Below are positions 8,489-15,500 of a DNA stretch of 20,970 bases, one piece after another. The position numbers and the translations under genes are program-made. Within the stretch, counting starts at the first letter, position 1. Each line of letters begins with the position of its first letter. The stretch covers positions 1 to 20,970 of the forward strand of contig JAZLJD010000049.1 in assembly GCA_045617725.1 (NCBI GenBank). Reading direction: 5' to 3'. Source of the stretch: JAZLJD01 sp045617725 (lineage in GTDB: Bacteria > Bacillota > Clostridia > Lachnospirales > Lachnospiraceae). The notes under the pieces were generated by a model. That model searched no databases and had not been told where the DNA came from. It saw only the letters and a program-made list of their open reading frames with translations.

Positions 8489-9841
8489 TTGAGCGTAGTT
8501 AATAAAAACAACTTAAAGAAAACTTTATATTACATACAGCGAAACGGCATTAAGAAGACCTGGTTTGCGGTATGGGAACGCCTTTTCGAGGCCAAAAAGC
8601 AGCACTACACCTATAGGGAACCGGACGAGGCATTACTTTGTGGCCTTCGGGAATCCTGCCTGTCCGCCGGGAAGATTTCCGTTTTGGTGCCGGCCTATGA
8701 GACAAAGCCCGAGTACCTTGCGGCTCTTATAGAAAGCGTGCTTGCCCAGACCTATTCGAACTGGGAACTGGTGATTGCCGATGCCAGCAGGGATTACTCC
8801 GTGCAGAATGATTTCTCGTCGGGCCCTCAGAGCATTCGCCCGCGTACCATCGTGAGCGAGGTCGTCAGGAAGTACGACGACGAGCGTATTTCCTACCATC
8901 ATCTTGCCAAAAACTATGGAATCGCCGGCAACACGAATGCAGGCCTTGCCTTTGTAACCGGAGACTATACGGCTCTTTTGGACCATGACGATCTGCTTAC
9001 AAAGGATGCTCTTTCCAGAATGGCTTCCGCCATTGAAACGTATCCCGAAGGAATTCTTTTTTACTCCGACGAGGACAAGTGCAACGGCGATGCGAGTGAG
9101 TTCTTCGAGCCGAACTACAAGCGTGACTTTGACAAGGAACAGCTTCTTACGAACAATTATCTTTGTCATCTTTCCGTATTTAAGACGGATGTCCTTAAGC
9201 AGCTTCGTTTGAGTGAGGCGTATGAAGGCTCTCAGGATTTCAAACTGGTACTGGATGTACTTTCCTATGTGGAAGAAAAAGGCCAAAAGCCCGAGAATTA
9301 TATCATCCATGTCCCGTATGTTCTTTATCACTGGAGATGGCATACCGGTTCGACCGCGGCCAATCCAAAAAGCAAGCAGTATGCGTATGAGATGGGCCGT
9401 AAGGCAATCCAGGATTACTGCGATGCTAAAGGATATCATGCGCGTGTTACGCAACAGGAGCATGTCGGACACTATTATGTGGAATATGAACAGGACGAAT
9501 TCACCGCAAGGGAGGAATTCGGCGCTGTTTGCAACTATCAATACAAGCGGGGCCGCATCGCAGGCGGACCGCTCCTTAAGGACGGCAGCGTGGAGTTTTT
9601 AAGAATGCGCCGCGGCTATCTCGGTTATATGTGCCTGGCTGCGAGCCAGCATACGGTAGCGGCCGCCACGTTCAGTTCCATGACGATTCGCCCGTCGCTT
9701 GAGGCGGAAGTGCTTGCGGCACTTGCGGAAAGCGGACTTACGGACGATATCGGCAAAGGACAGTTTGTGTGTACTTTTTTGCAGTCGAAAGGATATAAGA
9801 TTGTATGCGACCCGAGATGGCACAAAACACAACCATCGTAA
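8489..9841 (+). CDS. GT2 family glycosyltransferase
   Basis: Cytoplasmic or membrane-associated inverting glycosyltransferase, 450 residues. It opens with a family-typical basic helical leader, then the GT-A fold: SVLVPAYETKPEYL, SVLAQTYSNWELVIAD, GIAGNTNAGL, the metal-binding LLDHDDLL (D165, D167, D168), FYSDEDK, and the acceptor-side GSQDFKL and HVPYVLYHWR. The start is TTG 8489, supported by AAAGGGGAC at 8478-8486 and by the absence of a suitable ATG before the leader. The same YSDED/FxPxW-like region is found degenerately in the 1131-residue fusion protein, so the two are relatives. Residues after about 330 form a variable C-terminal region of unknown role. It overlaps the next gene by 37 bases, implying coupled translation. 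Donor and acceptor are unknown. Confidence 0.9.
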   Translation: MSVVNKNNLKKTLYYIQRNGIKKTWFAVWERLFEAKKQHYTYREPDEALLCGLRESCLSAGKISVLVPAYETKPEYLAALIESVLAQTYSNWELVIADASRDYSVQNDFSSGPQSIRPRTIVSEVVRKYDDERISYHHLAKNYGIAGNTNAGLAFVTGDYTALLDHDDLLTKDALSRMASAIETYPEGILFYSDEDKCNGDASEFFEPNYKRDFDKEQLLTNNYLCHLSVFKTDVLKQLRLSEAYEGSQDFKLVLDVLSYVEEKGQKPENYIIHVPYVLYHWRWHTGSTAANPKSKQYAYEMGRKAIQDYCDAKGYHARVTQQEHVGHYYVEYEQDEFTAREEFGAVCNYQYKRGRIAGGPLLKDGSVEFLRMRRGYLGYMCLAASQHTVAAATFSSMTIRPSLEAEVLAALAESGLTDDIGKGQFVCTFLQSKGYKIVCDPRWHKTQPS

Positions 9842-10779
9842 TTCCGAATTATAACGGCCTCCGTTTTTTAAAGGACTGCCTCGACAGCGTGGTGGGAACA
9901 GCGGCGGCTGTTATTTTGGTGGACAATGCATCTACGGACGGCAGCGTATCCTTCGTAAAAAACAATTACCCCACGGTTTCGGTCGTGGAACTTCCCGAGA
10001 ACTACGGATTCTCAAGAGCCGTGAACGAAGGCATCAAACGGACGGAAACGGAGTTTGTGCTTCTCCTAAACAGCGACATTAAGGCATATCCGGGCTTTAC
10101 AAAGGCACTGGAAGAGCGCATTGCGGGCGATACGCGGGTATTCTCCGTGAATCCTCTGATGCTTTCCATGCAGAATGAGGAGCTTATCGACGGAGCGGGC
10201 GATGTGAACACGATTGTCGGCTGGCCCTTAAATATCGGCCGTGGCCAAAGAGCAAGTTCGCGAACGAAGGAATACGATATCTTTTCCTCCTGCGCCGGAG
10301 CTTCGATTTACAGAACGAAGGTCCTTTCGGAAATCGGAATGTTTGATGAGAAGCATTTTCTGTATTTCGAGGATGTTGATGTGGGCTGGCGTGCTCTGCT
10401 TTTGGGGTATAGGAATGTCTTTACGCCGAAGGCACGCGTGCTTCACTTCGGAAGTGCCGCCACGGGCGGTGGCCGAAGCGAAATGAAGACCTTTTACGCA
10501 GCCCGTAACAGTGTGTACATTTTATATAAGAATCTTTCGGTTTTGCAGAATATTCTGCATATGCCGTTCTTACTTTTTGGATTCCTTGTGAAGATACTTT
10601 TCTTCCTAAAGAAAGGGTTCATAAAAACCTATCTGAAGGGGCTTTCTGCAGGCTTTAAGCTGTCGTTTTCAACGGGGCGGAAATGCCGCGTACCCGCGAA
10701 AAACCGCACTTTTAAGGGACGGATGCATGCGGAGTGGATGCTTATTTATGGCCTCTTCGCCGCGGTGGGCACAAGATAG
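9805..10779 (+). CDS. GT2 family glycosyltransferase, WbbL-like (possible rhamnosyltransferase)
   Basis: A 324-residue GT2 enzyme of the WbbL/COG1216 type, a group that contains dTDP-rhamnose-dependent enzymes. It has TTIVIPNYNG at the N-terminus, VILVDNASTDGS, the ENYGFSRAVNEG segment, the metal-binding LLNSDI (N89-D91) and the acceptor region FLYFEDVDVGWRALLLGYR. A hydrophobic stretch near residues 250-275 followed by basic residues may dock the enzyme on the membrane. ATG 9805 lies 11 bases after AAAGGA; ATG 9817 is an alternative that would remove four residues. The start sits inside the previous gene in another frame. With rfbC in the same operon a rhamnosyl donor is plausible but unproven. 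Confidence 0.9.
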   Translation: MRPEMAQNTTIVIPNYNGLRFLKDCLDSVVGTAAAVILVDNASTDGSVSFVKNNYPTVSVVELPENYGFSRAVNEGIKRTETEFVLLLNSDIKAYPGFTKALEERIAGDTRVFSVNPLMLSMQNEELIDGAGDVNTIVGWPLNIGRGQRASSRTKEYDIFSSCAGASIYRTKVLSEIGMFDEKHFLYFEDVDVGWRALLLGYRNVFTPKARVLHFGSAATGGGRSEMKTFYAARNSVYILYKNLSVLQNILHMPFLLFGFLVKILFFLKKGFIKTYLKGLSAGFKLSFSTGRKCRVPAKNRTFKGRMHAEWMLIYGLFAAVGTR

Positions 10780-10784
10780 GTGGG

Positions 10785-10813
10785 TTGTGCTTTTCACAAC
10801 TTTGTAGTAAAAT
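10785..10813 (+). promoter_or_regulatory. Candidate sigma-A type promoter for the initiator gene
   Basis: TTGTGC (10785-10790) and TAAAAT (10808-10813) are separated by 17 bases. The -10 matches the consensus at five of six positions, the -35 at three. It lies in the longest gap of this part of the operon, 66 bases between two coding regions, upstream of a gene with a start 33 bases beyond. The -35 overlaps a small GTTGTG/CACAAC inverted repeat (10784-10800). It would let the initiator, LCP and last GT2 genes be expressed separately from the upstream genes. Confidence 0.45.
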
Positions 10814-10845
10814 GTCAAAGTGCATGAAATGAGCAGGTGGATATC

Positions 10846-12255
10846 TTGATTAAAGATAATCAGAAATTTCTTAATCAGTTGCATATTATTCTGGACGCGA
10901 TTGTTACTACCATTGCCTATGTGCTTGCGTGGTATGTACGTTTCAGAACAGGCTTGATACCGCTGGAAACAGGAGTCGGAGTACTTCCGGCACAGACCTA
11001 CATGATGGCTCTGCTGTTCCTGATTCCCGGCTATCTGTTACTTTATTCGGTATTTAACCTGTATGCTTCGAAACGTATTTCGAAGCACACCGACGAGTTT
11101 ATTCATATTATTGAAGCCAATATCGTCGGTCTTTTATTGTTTCTTGCAATTCTTTACGTGTTGGATTTTAAAGATTTTTCACGTAAGATGTTAGGCTTGT
11201 TTATCGGCTTTAATATCGTGCTCGATGGCCTCTATCGGTTCTGCGTCAAACTGTTTTTGCAGAACGTACGCAAGCGTGGGTACAACATGAAGTACATACT
11301 TTTGGTTGGTTACTCGAAGGCTGCACTGGAGTTCATCGACCGTATCTGCATGAATCCCGAATGGGGATATGTGGTACGAGGTATTTTGGACGATCATGCC
11401 GAACGCGGTATTGATTATCGTGGGGTTAAGGTCTTGGGAACGGTTGATAATCTGTCTATCATCCTTCCCGAAAGTAAGCTGGATGAGATTGCAATTACGC
11501 TTTCTCTGAAGGATTACGGCAGGCTGGAGAGTATCGTCGCTTTGTGCGAGAAATCCGGTGTTCATACGAAGTTCATTCCCGATTACAACAGTGTTATTCC
11601 CAGTAAGCCCTATACAGAAGATCTTTTGGGACTTCCCGTTATCAACATTCGCCATGTTCCCTTATCAAGCGGAATCAATCAGGCGATTAAGCGTTGTGTC
11701 GATATTCTGGGATCGCTGTTTTGTCTTCTTATTTTTTCGCCTGTTATGCTCTTTGAAGTAATAGCAGTGAAGTGTTCGGGACCCGGTCCTATTATTTTTA
11801 AGCAGGAACGTGTCGGACTTCATAACAAACCTTTCATGATGTATAAATTCCGCACGATGGTTCAACAGACGGAAGAGGATGAACGTGGCGGCTGGACGAC
11901 AAAGGGGGATCCGCGCGTTACCAAAATCGGTCATTTTCTTCGCAATACCAGTCTGGATGAATTGCCTCAATTAGTGAATGTACTCAAGGGTGATATGTCT
12001 CTGGTTGGTCCAAGACCGGAGAGACCGCAGTATGTTGAGAAGTTTAAGGAAGAAATTCCGCGTTACATGGTGAAGCATCAGGTTCGCCCCGGAATGACCG
12101 GATGGGCACAGGTCAACGGATATCGCGGAGACACTTCCATACGCGGTCGTATCGATTGTGATATTTATTACATCGAGAATTGGACGCTTGGGTTTGACCT
12201 AAAGATTCTTGTGATGACCATTTTTACGGGGTTCGTCAACAAAAACGCCTGCTAG
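10846..12255 (+). CDS. wcaJ: Undecaprenyl-phosphate sugar-1-phosphate transferase (WcaJ/PHPT family)
   Basis: Integral membrane enzyme that starts a polysaccharide chain by moving a hexose-1-phosphate from a nucleotide sugar to undecaprenyl phosphate. The 469-residue product has four N-terminal membrane segments (about 10-30, 48-68, 85-103, 108-128), a soluble nucleotide-binding-like domain (about 140-260), a fifth hydrophobic segment (about 283-305) and the catalytic Bac_transf domain with KFRTM, the SLDELPQL motif, GDMSLVGPRP and RPGMTGWAQVNG. I prefer TTG 10846, placed 5 bases after AGGTGG (10835-10840); the in-frame GTG 10837 would lie inside that binding site. The resulting N-terminus, MIKDNQKFLNQLH, looks like relatives from this bacterial group. 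A glucose-1-phosphate substrate is typical of WcaJ but not demonstrated here. Confidence 0.92.
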   Translation: MIKDNQKFLNQLHIILDAIVTTIAYVLAWYVRFRTGLIPLETGVGVLPAQTYMMALLFLIPGYLLLYSVFNLYASKRISKHTDEFIHIIEANIVGLLLFLAILYVLDFKDFSRKMLGLFIGFNIVLDGLYRFCVKLFLQNVRKRGYNMKYILLVGYSKAALEFIDRICMNPEWGYVVRGILDDHAERGIDYRGVKVLGTVDNLSIILPESKLDEIAITLSLKDYGRLESIVALCEKSGVHTKFIPDYNSVIPSKPYTEDLLGLPVINIRHVPLSSGINQAIKRCVDILGSLFCLLIFSPVMLFEVIAVKCSGPGPIIFKQERVGLHNKPFMMYKFRTMVQQTEEDERGGWTTKGDPRVTKIGHFLRNTSLDELPQLVNVLKGDMSLVGPRPERPQYVEKFKEEIPRYMVKHQVRPGMTGWAQVNGYRGDTSIRGRIDCDIYYIENWTLGFDLKILVMTIFTGFVNKNAC

Positions 12256-12300
12256 AATCGTATCCTTTACAAAGCAGGTCATTTCGAAAGGGTTTTTACT

Positions 12301-13449
12301 ATGGGTAAGAAACGTAATCGTGTAATTCTTATTGTCGTTGAGATTCTTATGCTTATTGCAGCAGCGGCAATTCTGATTGTTGTTATCAATGGTACCGGTG
12401 ATCGCGGTGTCAACAAAATCGTCATTAAGCCGGTCGATGTTATGGTATCGGATCCTGCCGGCAACACCCCGGGCACATCAGGGAATATCTCAGATGATGT
12501 AAGCTCTACAAGTACTCCCGCTATGGACAAATATTGGAATATTGCTCTGTTTGGTGTTGACTCTACGGAGGGCAAGCTTTCCAACGGCACGCGTACCGAC
12601 TGTATCATCATCGCTTCCATCAATCGCGAGACCAAGGAAGTGAAGCTGTGCAGCGTATATCGTGACACGTATCTTTACATTGCTCAGGCCAATAGCGATG
12701 GCCAGCTGAAGGATTACAAGGCTTCCAACGCATACCAGAAGTGTAACGCAGCATATGCCTTTGGCGGCGCCAAAGAGGCACTTCGTATGCTCAACATGAA
12801 CTTAGGCCTCAACATTACGGATTTCGTAACGGTAGGTTTTGACGGATTGACCGATGCCATTGACGCTTTGGGCGGCGTCGATATCGATGTGAAGCAGGAA
12901 GAAATCATCCACTTAAACAACTACCAGATCAGTATCGTAGGCGAGACGGATGACAAAAAGAATTACTACGCAACCGAGGGCGTTGACTATACCGCTGTGA
13001 CCGAACCCGGTCTTCAGACTCTGAACGGACTTCAGGCAACCGCTTATTGCCGTATCCGTTATGTCGGCAACGATTTTGTTCGTACCGAGCGTCAGCGTAA
13101 CGTAATCAAGTTAATTGCAGATAAGGCACAGACCTGTTCTGTTACCAAGCTTACCGAGATTGCCAATGCAGTTATGCCGAAGGTATATACCTCCTTTAGC
13201 ATTGAGGATGTAGTTGCACTGCTGGGAGATGTAAGCGATTATAAGATTGTAGACTCTACCGGATTCCCGTTTGAGAAGGAAATCGTAAGTATCAGCGGCC
13301 CCGGAGACTGTGTAGTTGCTACAGACCTTGAAAGCAACGTAAAAGAGCTTCATAAGTATCTGTTCGATGATACGGAATATGAAGTAGGAACGACCATTTC
13401 CGAAATCAACGAGACGATAGAAAACACTGTAAAGGAGTTCCGTCAATAG
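12301..13449 (+). CDS. LCP (LytR-CpsA-Psr) family glycopolymer-peptidoglycan ligase
   Basis: LCP proteins sit in the membrane with the catalytic domain outside and transfer lipid-linked glycopolymers to peptidoglycan. The 382-residue product starts with a short basic stretch and one membrane anchor (about residues 7-29), then a Ser/Thr/Pro-rich linker, then the LCP domain from about residue 78. Visible LCP features are DSTEG, GTRTDCIIIASIN, the SVYRDTYL strand with the conserved Arg-Asp, and YCRIRYVGNDFVRTERQRNVI with the pyrophosphate-binding arginines. GAAAGGG lies 8 bases before ATG 12301. It follows the initiator gene by 45 bases and precedes a GT2 gene by one base, so its natural substrate is probably the polymer made by this locus. 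Confidence 0.93.
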   Translation: MGKKRNRVILIVVEILMLIAAAAILIVVINGTGDRGVNKIVIKPVDVMVSDPAGNTPGTSGNISDDVSSTSTPAMDKYWNIALFGVDSTEGKLSNGTRTDCIIIASINRETKEVKLCSVYRDTYLYIAQANSDGQLKDYKASNAYQKCNAAYAFGGAKEALRMLNMNLGLNITDFVTVGFDGLTDAIDALGGVDIDVKQEEIIHLNNYQISIVGETDDKKNYYATEGVDYTAVTEPGLQTLNGLQATAYCRIRYVGNDFVRTERQRNVIKLIADKAQTCSVTKLTEIANAVMPKVYTSFSIEDVVALLGDVSDYKIVDSTGFPFEKEIVSISGPGDCVVATDLESNVKELHKYLFDDTEYEVGTTISEINETIENTVKEFRQ

Positions 13450-13450
13450 T

Positions 13451-14467
13451 ATGACAGTAGATGCAGTCATTCTGACCTACAAGCCGACAGAAAAGCTGAT
13501 TGCCTGCCTTGAAAAACTTCTTTGTCAAACCGTTCGTATTGACAAGATTTATGTTGTAAATACCGAAGAACAATACTTCCACGCCTTTATGTACGGGCGT
13601 GGATTTATTGAAAAGCACAAAAATATTCAGGTATCCCATCTGTCCCGCAAGGAATTCAATCACGGCAAGACCCGTGATGTGGCAATGCGCCATTCCGATG
13701 CGGATTTCGTCCTTATGATGACGGATGATGCCATCCCCGAGGATGAATTTTTGGTGGAGCGCCTTGTGAAAGCCGCAGCGCCTTCCGATGTGGCGGCTTC
13801 CTACGCGCGTCAGAAGCCGAACGAGGATGCAAGCGAAATAGAAGGCTTTACGCGTAACTTCAACTATCCCGCAGAATCCTGTGTGAAGACCTTAAAGGAC
13901 CTTGACCGACTCGGAATCAAGACGTACTTTTTTTCCAATGTATGTGCGATGTATAAGAAAAAGGTTTATGAGGAACTGGGTGGTTTCATTAAGTGCACGA
14001 TTTTGAATGAAGACATGATTTACGCGTATACCGCCATGCAAAAGGGCTACGGTATCGCTTATGCGGCGGATGCTTGCGTGTTCCATTCCCACAATTATAC
14101 GAATCGTGAGCAGATGCGTCGGAACTTCGACATCGCGGTGTCCCATGCGGATCATCCCGAGATATTTGAAGGAATCCCTCCCCTCGGCGAGGGCCGGAAG
14201 CTTGTAAGCATGACCGCAGAGTACCTTCGCAAGATTGGAAAGGGCTCTAAGGTAATCGGACTTTACATCACTTCCGCTTACAAATATCTGGGTTACCGTC
14301 GCGGTCTCCGCTACAAAAAGTATTCCCAAAAGAAAATATATAAATATACCATGAATCGCGAGTACTGGCCGCAGAACGCACGCCGCCGCGCCGTGGAAGG
14401 CATCGATGCCACCAAGGGCTACGGCAGAAGCGCCGAAGAGGACGGTATGCGCAGAGCAGGGTTGTAA
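13451..14467 (+). CDS. GT2 family glycosyltransferase, rhamnosyltransferase-like
   Basis: A 338-residue GT2 enzyme. The N-terminal DAVILTYKPTEKL, KEFNHGKTRDVAM and LMMTDDAIPEDE (metal-binding D92, D93) closely follow the pattern of the RfbF/RgpF-type rhamnosyltransferase group, in which an F-x-HG-x-TR segment precedes an LTxDAxP motif. The acceptor-side ILNEDMIYAYTAMQKGY and the FHSHNYT segment are also present. The basic C-terminus (RRGLRYKKYSQKKIYKY) could bind the membrane. The start is one base after the LCP stop, 13 bases after AAGGAG (13432-13437), so it is probably coupled. The stop codon lies only three bases before the inverted-repeat element, which may have replaced the gene's own terminator. 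Rhamnose donor is an inference from motifs and rfbC. Confidence 0.88.
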   Translation: MTVDAVILTYKPTEKLIACLEKLLCQTVRIDKIYVVNTEEQYFHAFMYGRGFIEKHKNIQVSHLSRKEFNHGKTRDVAMRHSDADFVLMMTDDAIPEDEFLVERLVKAAAPSDVAASYARQKPNEDASEIEGFTRNFNYPAESCVKTLKDLDRLGIKTYFFSNVCAMYKKKVYEELGGFIKCTILNEDMIYAYTAMQKGYGIAYAADACVFHSHNYTNREQMRRNFDIAVSHADHPEIFEGIPPLGEGRKLVSMTAEYLRKIGKGSKVIGLYITSAYKYLGYRRGLRYKKYSQKKIYKYTMNREYWPQNARRRAVEGIDATKGYGRSAEEDGMRRAGL

Positions 14468-14480
14468 ATGGGGACGTTCC

Positions 14481-14580
14481 TTTTGTCATGAGGATGTGCA
14501 CTTTGTCATGAGGATGTGTACTTTGTCATGAGGATGTGTACTTTGTCACAGGGATGTGTATTTTGCCATAGCGGTTTACA
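14481..14580 (+). repeat. Left tandem array of a 20-bp unit
   Basis: Four consecutive 20-base units of the form CTTTGTCATGAGGATGTGTA (14481-14560), with a fifth, decayed unit at 14561-14580. The unit is not a multiple of three, so the array is read in changing frames and the short frames across it, rich in Cys, Met and His, are not credible proteins. It is the reverse complement of the array at 15301-15400. Confidence 0.9.
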
Positions 14581-14793
14581 TAACATGGCGTATTGCTACT
14601 TTATCGGGCGTGTAAACCGGGCATTCCGAAAAAATACATCGATGTTTCTTGATATACTTGGCCGCGATGTAGGATTTGTTGGATTTCGAGACCATTTTTC
14701 ATCGGGAAATGTGCCTCATTCGATTTCTCGATGTCTGGAGGACTATTTTTAAGAGAAAAATGACATCGGGAATTGCTACCGCGGATTATCCCG

Positions 14794-14976
14794 ATGCCGG
14801 GGAGCCAAAAAGTAACTGAGGAGCACAAGAAGCACCCGGAAAAATGCGAATGCGGAAAAGACAGACCCACGGGATTTAAAATATGTCCTAATTGCGGTTC
14901 TAAAGAAAATGGTTCGCATACGCAGTGTTACAGCTGCGGAGCATCCCTTCAGGATGTCCCGGTTGAGTTTGCGTAA
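14794..14976 (+). CDS. Small zinc-ribbon protein or remnant
   Basis: A 60-residue frame ending in three cysteine knuckles: CECG near residue 19, CPNCG near 37 and CYSCG near 50, the typical pattern of a double zinc ribbon at the end of many clostridial membrane or regulatory proteins. A Rho-independent terminator begins 19 bases after the stop. The N-terminal half lies within the repeated arm of the element and the cysteine-rich half in its unique centre. No ribosome binding site precedes ATG 14794, and the in-frame TTG at 14773 has none either. It may therefore be the preserved 3' end of a larger gene interrupted by the element rather than an independent gene. No function is assigned. Confidence 0.4.
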   Translation: MPGSQKVTEEHKKHPEKCECGKDRPTGFKICPNCGSKENGSHTQCYSCGASLQDVPVEFA

Positions 14977-14994
14977 TCGACTATATTGCTTTTG

Positions 14995-15019
14995 AAAGAG
15001 CGCTTCGGCGCTCTTTTTT
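14995..15019 (+). terminator. Rho-independent terminator in the centre of the element
   Basis: A 9-bp perfect stem, AAAGAGCGC (14995-15003) with GCGCTCTTT (15008-15016), closes a TTCG tetraloop and runs into T residues to 15019. It follows the zinc-ribbon frame on the + strand. On the opposite strand the T-tract is interrupted, so it should work mainly rightward. Confidence 0.8.
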
Positions 15020-15300
15020 CTTGCATTAGGTCCTTTTTGCACCAGCATGTGTACTTTTGCACATTCGCATTTTCCCGGGTGCTTCTTGTGCTCCTCGGTT
15101 ACTTCTTGGCTTCCCGGGTTATTTTTTGGCTACCCGGCATCGGGAAATCGCATGAGGCACATTTCCCGATGAAAATGGTCCTATCTTCCGATTCCTGCAT
15201 CGAGCAGGAGCATATCTAGAAAAATCGATGTATTTCTTCAGAATGCCCAGAGCAGCAACCAGTAAAACAGCAATGTCTCATATTATGCAAACTACCGTGA

Positions 15301-15400
15301 CAAAGTGCACATCCTTGTGACAAAGTACACATACTCGTGACAAAGTACACATCCTCATGACAAAGTGCACATCCTCGTGACAAAGTACACATCCTCGTGA
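15301..15400 (-). repeat. Right tandem array of a 20-bp unit
   Basis: Five consecutive units of CAAAGTACACATCCTCGTGA with few substitutions (for instance GTGCAC for GTACAC in two units), followed directly by the 17-bp terminus at 15399-15415. It is an inverted copy of the array at 14481-14580. Between 15416 and the HtrA start at 15501 no confident promoter was seen; a TTGACT at 15442 lacks a well-spaced -10. Confidence 0.9.
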
Positions 15401-15500
15401 CAAAAGGAACGTCCCTAAAAACTTCACAAAAACAACACAAATTGACTGTAGACTGAACATGTTAAAGAGGACGGAGTGCAGTTCTCTATGGAGGTATTGA

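Larger units (their letters stand above)
14471..15415. mobile_element. Inverted-repeat composite element with tandem-repeat arms (possibly non-autonomous)
   Basis: The two halves are reverse complements over some 350-400 bases each with drift. Outermost are 17-bp exact termini (14471-14487 and 15399-15415). Inside come arrays of a 20-bp unit, then a segment sharing GAAATACATCGAT-like sequence, then a hairpin (CATCGGGAAAT/ATTTCCCGATG, perfect at 15138-15148/15161-15171, one mismatch at 14700-14710/14723-14733), then a 35-base stretch matching at 34 positions (14818-14852 versus 15062-15096). The unique centre, about 14870-15055, holds the end of a zinc-ribbon frame and a terminator. No transposase is encoded. 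The flanks read TAAAT before the first GGGG and TAAAA after the last CCC, a possible but weak target duplication. I infer a non-autonomous element or two inverted copies of one repeat; similarity to palindromes mobilised by Y1/RAYT transposases is a guess. Confidence 0.65.

Noticed and set aside
10784..10800. GTTGTG/CACAAC hairpin as a terminator after the WbbL-like gene
   Set aside because: The stem is only 6 bp and the following sequence has just three T residues; it overlaps a better promoter candidate.
12247..12279. GCCTGC/GCAGGT inverted repeat after the initiator gene as a terminator
   Set aside because: Short stem, long 21-base loop and no T-tract directly after it; LCP probably stays in the same transcript.
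14516..14752. Cys/Met-rich short frames across the tandem arrays (also 15278-15529 on the - strand)
   Set aside because: The 20-bp unit shifts frame every repeat, so these are by-products of the repeats with no translation signals.
14481..15400. CRISPR array
   Set aside because: The 20-bp units are directly contiguous with no unique spacers, and no cas genes are nearby.
15442..15467. Promoter for the HtrA gene (TTGACT with TTAAAG)
   Set aside because: Spacing is only 14 bases and the -10 is poor, so I could not support it.
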